From Bacteroidota bacterium (GTDB lineage: Bacteria; Bacteroidota; Bacteroidia; Flavobacteriales; Flavobacteriaceae): DNA of 17,996 nucleotides. The stretch spans positions 1-17,996 of the forward strand of contig JAHZIZ010000325.1 of NCBI GenBank assembly GCA_022601215.1, written 5' to 3'. The notes beneath the pieces are model-generated. The model had not been told where the DNA came from and made no database searches. It saw nothing but the letters and a program-made list of their open reading frames with translations. This document shows positions 13,489-17,996 of this stretch, piece after piece (position 1 is the stretch's first letter; every line of letters begins with the position of its first letter). Position numbers and translations under genes: made by a program.

Positions 13489-14904
13489 TCCTAAAAAGGT
13501 AAGTAGCCCGTTAAGAATAAGTATAAAAAAGCCCCATTCGAACGCTAAGTATTCAGTTGAAATATAGCTAATGGCATACCCTAAAAATGGAGCGGAGATA
13601 GCCACTAAAGGTACTAAGTTGTCCTTTACCTTCCACTTGGTAAATAGGCCATAGGCATATAAACCTAATAATGGCCCATAAGTATATCCAGCAAAGGTAA
13701 ATAGTTTAGCAATGACTGTAGCGTCCGCAATGACATATTTAAAGATGATAATTACGATCACCAATACAAGGGACATTAATATGTGAATGTTTTTTCTAAT
13801 GGCTACTTGCTTCTGTTCGTTATACTTCTTTTCAATATCTAGAATATCAATACTAAATGAAGTTGTTAGAGAGGTCAATGCACTATCAGCACTTGAATAA
13901 GCTGCCGCGATGAGTCCTAATAAAAAAAAGATCGCTATACCGATCCCCAATTGAGACTCAACGGCAATGGTAGAGAAAAGTTTGTCTTTACTTGCATCAA
14001 TCCCATTTTGCTGTGCATATACGGTAAGCAAAACTCCTAAGGCCAAGAACACAAAATTTACAACGGTTAGAACAATGGTAAACCAAAACATATTCTTTTG
14101 GGCATCTTTCAGATTGCGACATGTTAGATTCTTCTGCATCATATCTTGGTCCAATCCGGTCATAACGATAGCGATAAAAGCACCGCTTAAAAATTGTTTT
14201 ACGAAGTGATCGCCGCTTTTCCAATCTTCAAAAAAGAACATTTTGGAGAGATCACTCTCCGCTATAAAATTGAAAAGATTATTAGTGGATAGCCCCATGT
14301 CAGTTGAGACAATATAGACGGCAACACCAACCGCTACCAACATAAATAGGGTTTGTAAGGTATCTGTCCATACGATCGTTTTAATTCCACTTTTAAAAGT
14401 ATAAAGCCAAATAAGTAAAATAGTAATGGTTACGGTAATCCAAAAAGGGACCCCCATACCGTCAAAGACTAAGTCTTGTAATACGTTGGCTACTAAATAC
14501 AGTCGGAAACTTGCTCCAATAATTCGAGAAAGCAGAAAGAAAGAAGCCCCTGTTTTGTACGAGTAATTACCAAAACGGCCTTCTAGATAAGTGTAGATAG
14601 ATGTAAGATTTAAGCGATAATACAAGGGCAAGAGCACTAACCCAATAACTGCATATCCCACCGTGTACCCTAAAACAACTTGGAAGTAACTGAAATTGGA
14701 AGCTTCTACCCAACCCGGAACTGAAATAAACGTGACACCGCTCAAAGATGCACCAATCATTCCAAATGCTACTAGGTACCAAGGTGATTGTTTACCCGCC
14801 TTAAAAAAGTCGGCATTGCTACCGCCTCTATTAGTTAAAAATGAAATTAGTAATAGGATACCAAAATAGCCTCCTATAAGTAGTAAGATGTGAAGTGGTT
14901 GCAT
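13465..14904 (-). CDS. Sodium:solute symporter (SSS family)
   Basis: 479 residues, almost entirely hydrophobic, with about 13 predicted transmembrane helices. This is an inner-membrane transporter that uses a sodium gradient to import a small solute. Family features: an N-terminal helix and GGSNADFFKAGKQSPWYLVAFGM resembling the conserved start of SSS proteins, GMIGASLSGVTFISVPGW, LDQDMMQKNLTCRNLKDAQKNM, and AAAYSSADSALTSLTTSF, which carries the Ser/Ala residues expected at the sodium site (Na2). The substrate cannot be deduced from the sequence. The gene is divergent from the T9SS protein gene (118 bases between starts) and convergent with the CoA-binding gene, overlapping it by 24 bases. 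No terminator is visible directly after its stop. Confidence 0.95.
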   Translation of the reverse strand: MQPLHILLLIGGYFGILLLISFLTNRGGSNADFFKAGKQSPWYLVAFGMIGASLSGVTFISVPGWVEASNFSYFQVVLGYTVGYAVIGLVLLPLYYRLNLTSIYTYLEGRFGNYSYKTGASFFLLSRIIGASFRLYLVANVLQDLVFDGMGVPFWITVTITILLIWLYTFKSGIKTIVWTDTLQTLFMLVAVGVAVYIVSTDMGLSTNNLFNFIAESDLSKMFFFEDWKSGDHFVKQFLSGAFIAIVMTGLDQDMMQKNLTCRNLKDAQKNMFWFTIVLTVVNFVFLALGVLLTVYAQQNGIDASKDKLFSTIAVESQLGIGIAIFFLLGLIAAAYSSADSALTSLTTSFSIDILDIEKKYNEQKQVAIRKNIHILMSLVLVIVIIIFKYVIADATVIAKLFTFAGYTYGPLLGLYAYGLFTKWKVKDNLVPLVAISAPFLGYAISYISTEYLAFEWGFFILILNGLLTFLGLVLIRSK

Positions 14905-14971
14905 ATGGTGTTATTGCTTACGTCTGTTCGTAAAAATACAAAGATTGGAAATGCACTGCGATTTTTTTTCA

Positions 14972-14979
14972 TACTTTTG
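14972..14979 (+). promoter_or_regulatory. -7 promoter box of the Asp-box secreted-protein gene
   Basis: TACTTTTG matches TAnnTTTG exactly and lies 43 bases before the ATG at 15023. A TTG at 14945-14947 is 24 bases upstream, slightly further than usual for the -33 box. Confidence 0.5.
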
Positions 14980-15022
14980 ATATTCTATGAAAAAAAAACG
15001 AATCTAAAACCCAATTAATGCT

Positions 15023-17518
15023 ATGAAAACCAAACTATTACTAGTAGTGGGATTGTTGTTTGCAGCTACTGCTGTAAGTGCTCAAGAATACCTTCAAATG
15101 ATTGATGAAGGAACTCATACAGTCTCCGAAATTTCTGCTAATGCAGAAGCCTATTTTGCCGATAAAGACAAAGGTCGTGGTTCGGGATATAAGCAGTTTA
15201 AGCGATGGCAGTATATGGCCAATCGTCAACAAGATGTCAATGGATATCTTACACCCGTAACCGAGAAAATATCCCAACTGGAAGCGCAAAATGCTTATCT
15301 AAATGAAACGGCCGGAAGTAGACCGTTATTGGATGCGAACTGGGAAGAATTAGGACCTTTTTCTTGGAATCAAACCTCGGCTTGGAGCCCTGGGGTTGGA
15401 CGTGTTACGGGCATTGCCATAGATCCAGCTGATCAAAACCATATCATTGTTGGAGCTAATACCGGTGGTGTTTGGAGAACCACAGATGGTGGTGGTACAT
15501 GGACACCTTTAGGAGATTACTTTACAAACTTACGTGTATATTCTGTCGCCATGGATCCTAATAATTCTGATATCTTTTATTTTGGATCTTCTTCCGGACT
15601 TGTATATAAATCGAGTGATGTTGGAGCTACTTGGAGCCAATTAGCCGATTTAAGCGACTCTATTGTCAATAAGATTTTAGTGAATCCAGACGATTCCAAT
15701 ACGATCTTTGCAACCTCTTCAAGTGGGGGTGTTTATAGGACTACAGACGGAGGATTTATTTGGGACCCTGTGATAACAGGAACGGGATATGATGTTGAAT
15801 TCAAACCTGGAGATACAAGTATCGTCTATGCTTCTGGTAATGGATTCCATAGATCAATAGATGGTGGTGCCACTTTTACTCAGATCACTGGCTTTGACAG
15901 CGGCGCTAAGATGATTGGTGTTTCGCCAGCCAACGAGCAAGTGGTATATGTATTGGATGCAGATGGAGGTGGATTTGGGTCCATTTATCGTTCTGATGAT
16001 GAGGGCCTAACCTTCACCGAATTGCCGCACGCCAATAGAAATTATTTTGGCTATGACGTTAATGGCGTTGAATCTGGTGGACAGGCTCCCCGCGATATGG
16101 CTATCGCAGTGAATCCGTCCGACGTAGATGAGGTTCATATCGCCGGGATACTTACTTGGCGTTCTACCGATGGAGGAATTAATTTTGAAAACACAAGTGA
16201 CTGGATTCCTCAACAAGCGGCTGGAGCTGGTAAGGGGTATTGTCATGCCGATGTGGATATTATGGAATACGTAGGAACTAACTTGTACGTAGGAACTGAT
16301 GGAGGAATTTTTAAAGCAGAGACACCTGCGGTAACTTCTGCAACGATGTATGAAGATATTACCGATGGATTAGGAATACGACAGTTTTATAAGATTGGTG
16401 TTTCGCAAACAGATCCAGTGGTTATTACCGGAGGCTCACAGGACAACGGGACAGGACGATATAGTGAGGCAGAGGGTTGGACAGATTGGCTTGGTGCCGA
16501 TGGCATGGAAACCTTTGTAGATAAGTACCAAACCAATAGAATTTTTGGGACTAGTCAAAATGGACAACTGTATCGCTCTTATAATGGAGGTCAAGGAATT
16601 TTTTATATTCCGGAACCACCTCCAGGAGAAGGAAACTGGGTTACTCCTTTTGAACAAGATCCAGAGATTGATGAAACTATCTATGTGGGATATGACATGG
16701 TGTGGAAGTCTGAAAATAATGGAAATCAATGGTCGGCTATTTCACAAGACCTGTCGTTGAGTTTAAATGAAATGAAGATTGCCCCATCAAACAATCAAAT
16801 AATCTATGCTTCACGTGGTGCTTTTACCTACAAAACTGAAGATGGTGGTGCTACAGATTGGCAACAAATGGCAACAGTAGGCAGTATTATTAATTCGATA
16901 GCTATTCACCCATTAGACCCCAATAAGGTCGCTATTGCTACTTCAGCGGCAGAGCGAGTATATGTGACAGAAGATGGTGGAGTAACGTGGAATTCAATGT
17001 CGTTAAATTTACCGCCATTTAATGCTTTGGCTGTGGTATGGGATAACAATGGAGAAGATGGATTGTATGTAGGAATGGATTATGGTTTATACTATATAGA
17101 TAATACCTTTTCTGAGTGGCAGCCTTACTTTAATAACCTGCCTAACGTAATTGTGAACGAATTAGAGATTAATTTTGCTGAAGGAAAGATTTATGCCGGT
17201 ACCTACGGAAGAGGACTTTGGGTTTCTCCAACACAAGATGGAACTATTGTTTTAGGGAATGAGAATACTTTATTAACTGAAGAAAAAGTAAGTCTTTTCC
17301 CAAATCCTGCTGCCAATGAATTGACTATTCAACTTACTGAAGCCATGGAAACGGATATTCGGATTTTCGATGTTTCTGGGAAATTAGTGATATATCAAGC
17401 CGATGTAGCCATTAATGGAAGACATACTTTAAATATTTCTTCCTTGACCAAAGGCGTTTATTTTGTGAGATTGAATTCTGATTTTGGTACGGTTACTCAA
17501 AAAATTATAAAGCAATAA
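15023..17518 (+). CDS. T9SS-secreted Asp-box (BNR/sortilin-type) repeat protein
   Basis: 831 residues. Signal peptide MKTKLLLVVGLLFAATAVSAQ. An N-terminal helical segment (about residues 25-100) precedes a large propeller region with at least nine Asp-box-like turns of the form S/T-x-D-x-G-x-T-W. Their Asp (or Asn) positions are about residues 155, 199, 242, 280, 326, 383, 565 (Asn), 607 and 651. Such repeats occur in sialidases, GH74-type enzymes and sortilin/VPS10 proteins. I cannot identify catalytic residues, so enzymatic activity is open. Residues of about 756-831 are a T9SS type A sorting domain: LFPNPAANELTIQL, then IRIFDVSGKLV, and finally LTKGVYFVRL with a basic end (KIIKQ). It is expected to be secreted or attached to the cell surface. 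It is a single-gene unit with its own -7 box and terminator. Confidence 0.93.
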   Translation: MKTKLLLVVGLLFAATAVSAQEYLQMIDEGTHTVSEISANAEAYFADKDKGRGSGYKQFKRWQYMANRQQDVNGYLTPVTEKISQLEAQNAYLNETAGSRPLLDANWEELGPFSWNQTSAWSPGVGRVTGIAIDPADQNHIIVGANTGGVWRTTDGGGTWTPLGDYFTNLRVYSVAMDPNNSDIFYFGSSSGLVYKSSDVGATWSQLADLSDSIVNKILVNPDDSNTIFATSSSGGVYRTTDGGFIWDPVITGTGYDVEFKPGDTSIVYASGNGFHRSIDGGATFTQITGFDSGAKMIGVSPANEQVVYVLDADGGGFGSIYRSDDEGLTFTELPHANRNYFGYDVNGVESGGQAPRDMAIAVNPSDVDEVHIAGILTWRSTDGGINFENTSDWIPQQAAGAGKGYCHADVDIMEYVGTNLYVGTDGGIFKAETPAVTSATMYEDITDGLGIRQFYKIGVSQTDPVVITGGSQDNGTGRYSEAEGWTDWLGADGMETFVDKYQTNRIFGTSQNGQLYRSYNGGQGIFYIPEPPPGEGNWVTPFEQDPEIDETIYVGYDMVWKSENNGNQWSAISQDLSLSLNEMKIAPSNNQIIYASRGAFTYKTEDGGATDWQQMATVGSIINSIAIHPLDPNKVAIATSAAERVYVTEDGGVTWNSMSLNLPPFNALAVVWDNNGEDGLYVGMDYGLYYIDNTFSEWQPYFNNLPNVIVNELEINFAEGKIYAGTYGRGLWVSPTQDGTIVLGNENTLLTEEKVSLFPNPAANELTIQLTEAMETDIRIFDVSGKLVIYQADVAINGRHTLNISSLTKGVYFVRLNSDFGTVTQKIIKQ

Positions 17519-17537
17519 GTTGTCATAATTACTGAAT

Positions 17538-17579
17538 AAATGCTTCAGAGACGTCTCAAGTTTCTGAAGCATTTTTTTT
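17538..17579 (+). terminator. Rho-independent terminator of the Asp-box protein gene
   Basis: AAATGCTTCAGA (17538-17549) and TCTGAAGCATTT (17563-17574) form a perfect 12-bp stem with a 13-base loop, followed by more T. It starts 20 bases past the stop codon and ends 24 bases before recR. Confidence 0.92.
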
Positions 17580-17602
17580 ATCTTGCTCCCAACATTTACC
17601 TT

Positions 17603-17996
17603 ATGGATTTTTCTTCAAAATTATTAGAAAATGCCGTCAATGAAGTGGCGCAATTACCGGGTATTGGTAAGCGTACAGCCTTGCGTTTGGTGCTCCATCT
17701 ATTAAAGCAGCCTGTAGAGCAAACACAGCTGCTATCACAGAGTTTACAGCTCATGCGCGAAGAAGTGAATTTTTGTACGAGTTGTCATAATATTTCAGAT
17801 ACCACCTTGTGCGAGATATGCGCTAATCCAAATAGAGATGAAAGCCTTGTATGTGTCGTGGAAGATATCCGCGATGTGATGGCGATAGAAAACACCAGTC
17901 AGTATCGAGGGCATTATCATGTGCTAGGAGGTAAGATTTCTCCTATGGATGGAATTGGTCCTGGGGATTTAAGTGTTGAAAACCTTGTAAATAAGG
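17603..17996 (+). CDS. recR: Recombination protein RecR, N-terminal part (cut by window edge)
   Basis: The frame from ATG 17603 stays open to the window end (131 codons). RecR works with RecF/RecO to load RecA at gaps and in post-replication repair. Three features of the family are visible in order. A helix-hairpin-helix at about residues 12-28 ([12 protein letters not shown]) comes first. A four-cysteine zinc motif (FCTSC, then LCEIC) follows at about residues 57-75. The Toprim domain then begins ([15 protein letters not shown]) and continues into [16 protein letters not shown], a hallmark RecR stretch. About one third of the protein lies outside the window. No clear promoter is seen in the 24 bases between the preceding terminator and the ATG. 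Confidence 0.97.
   Translation, partial: MDFSSKLLENAVNEVAQLPGIGKRTALRLVLHLLKQPVEQTQLLSQSLQLMREEVNFCTSCHNISDTTLCEICANPNRDESLVCVVEDIRDVMAIENTSQYRGHYHVLGGKISPMDGIGPGDLSVENLVNK

Noticed and set aside
1..17996. Search for CRISPR arrays, tRNA genes, IS elements, integrases or toxin-antitoxin pairs
   Set aside because: No regularly spaced repeats, tRNA-like cloverleaf, transposase or integrase motifs were seen; the coding regions are fully explained by the listed genes.

Overview
The window looks like chromosomal DNA of a member of the Flavobacteriia (Bacteroidota). It is AT-rich, its best promoter motifs follow the Bacteroidota form (TAnnTTTG or TAnnTTCG at -7), and Shine-Dalgarno sites are not evident. 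One secreted protein ends in a type IX secretion (T9SS) type A sorting domain. Two lipoproteins carry a CKSDD surface-export signal after the lipobox cysteine. There is also a large outer-membrane barrel protein with an N-terminal carboxypeptidase-regulatory-like domain. I see no tRNA, rRNA, CRISPR array, IS element, phage gene or recognisable defence system.

Layout, left to right. (1) 1-1274, minus: the N-terminal 424 residues of a secreted HYR-domain protein that runs off the left edge, with a good promoter. (2) 1475-3364, minus: htpG (bacterial Hsp90), followed by a clear terminator. (3) 3530-5530, plus: a two-gene operon of a TetR-type regulator and an ABC1/UbiB-type atypical kinase with zero intergenic bases. 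A 35-bp imperfect direct repeat flanks the operon, and a terminator follows. (4) 5718-6728, plus: a FabH-type ketoacyl-ACP synthase III with an intact Cys-His-Asn triad. It converges on the next gene through a shared bidirectional terminator. (5) 6902-9963, minus: two tandem paralogous kelch-type surface lipoproteins, each with its own similar promoter and leader. (6) 10226-12763, minus: an outer-membrane beta-barrel receptor with a long upstream region that holds a promoter motif, an internal terminator and stem-loops. (7) 13129-14904: a small CoA-binding protein (plus) and a sodium:solute symporter (minus) whose 3' ends overlap by 24 bases. (8) 15023-17518, plus: an Asp-box (BNR-type) repeat protein secreted by T9SS, then a terminator. 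(9) 17603 to the right edge: the start of recR.

Functionally this is a mix of housekeeping genes (htpG, recR, FabH-type enzyme, CoA-binding protein), membrane transport (symporter, outer-membrane receptor) and cell-surface or secreted proteins (HYR protein, two lipoproteins, Asp-box protein). The most interesting items are regulatory: the long attenuator-like leader (or small RNA) before the outer-membrane receptor, and the repeated palindromic motif at both ends of the TetR-ABC1 operon. I did not find strong evidence for a wholly new multi-gene system.
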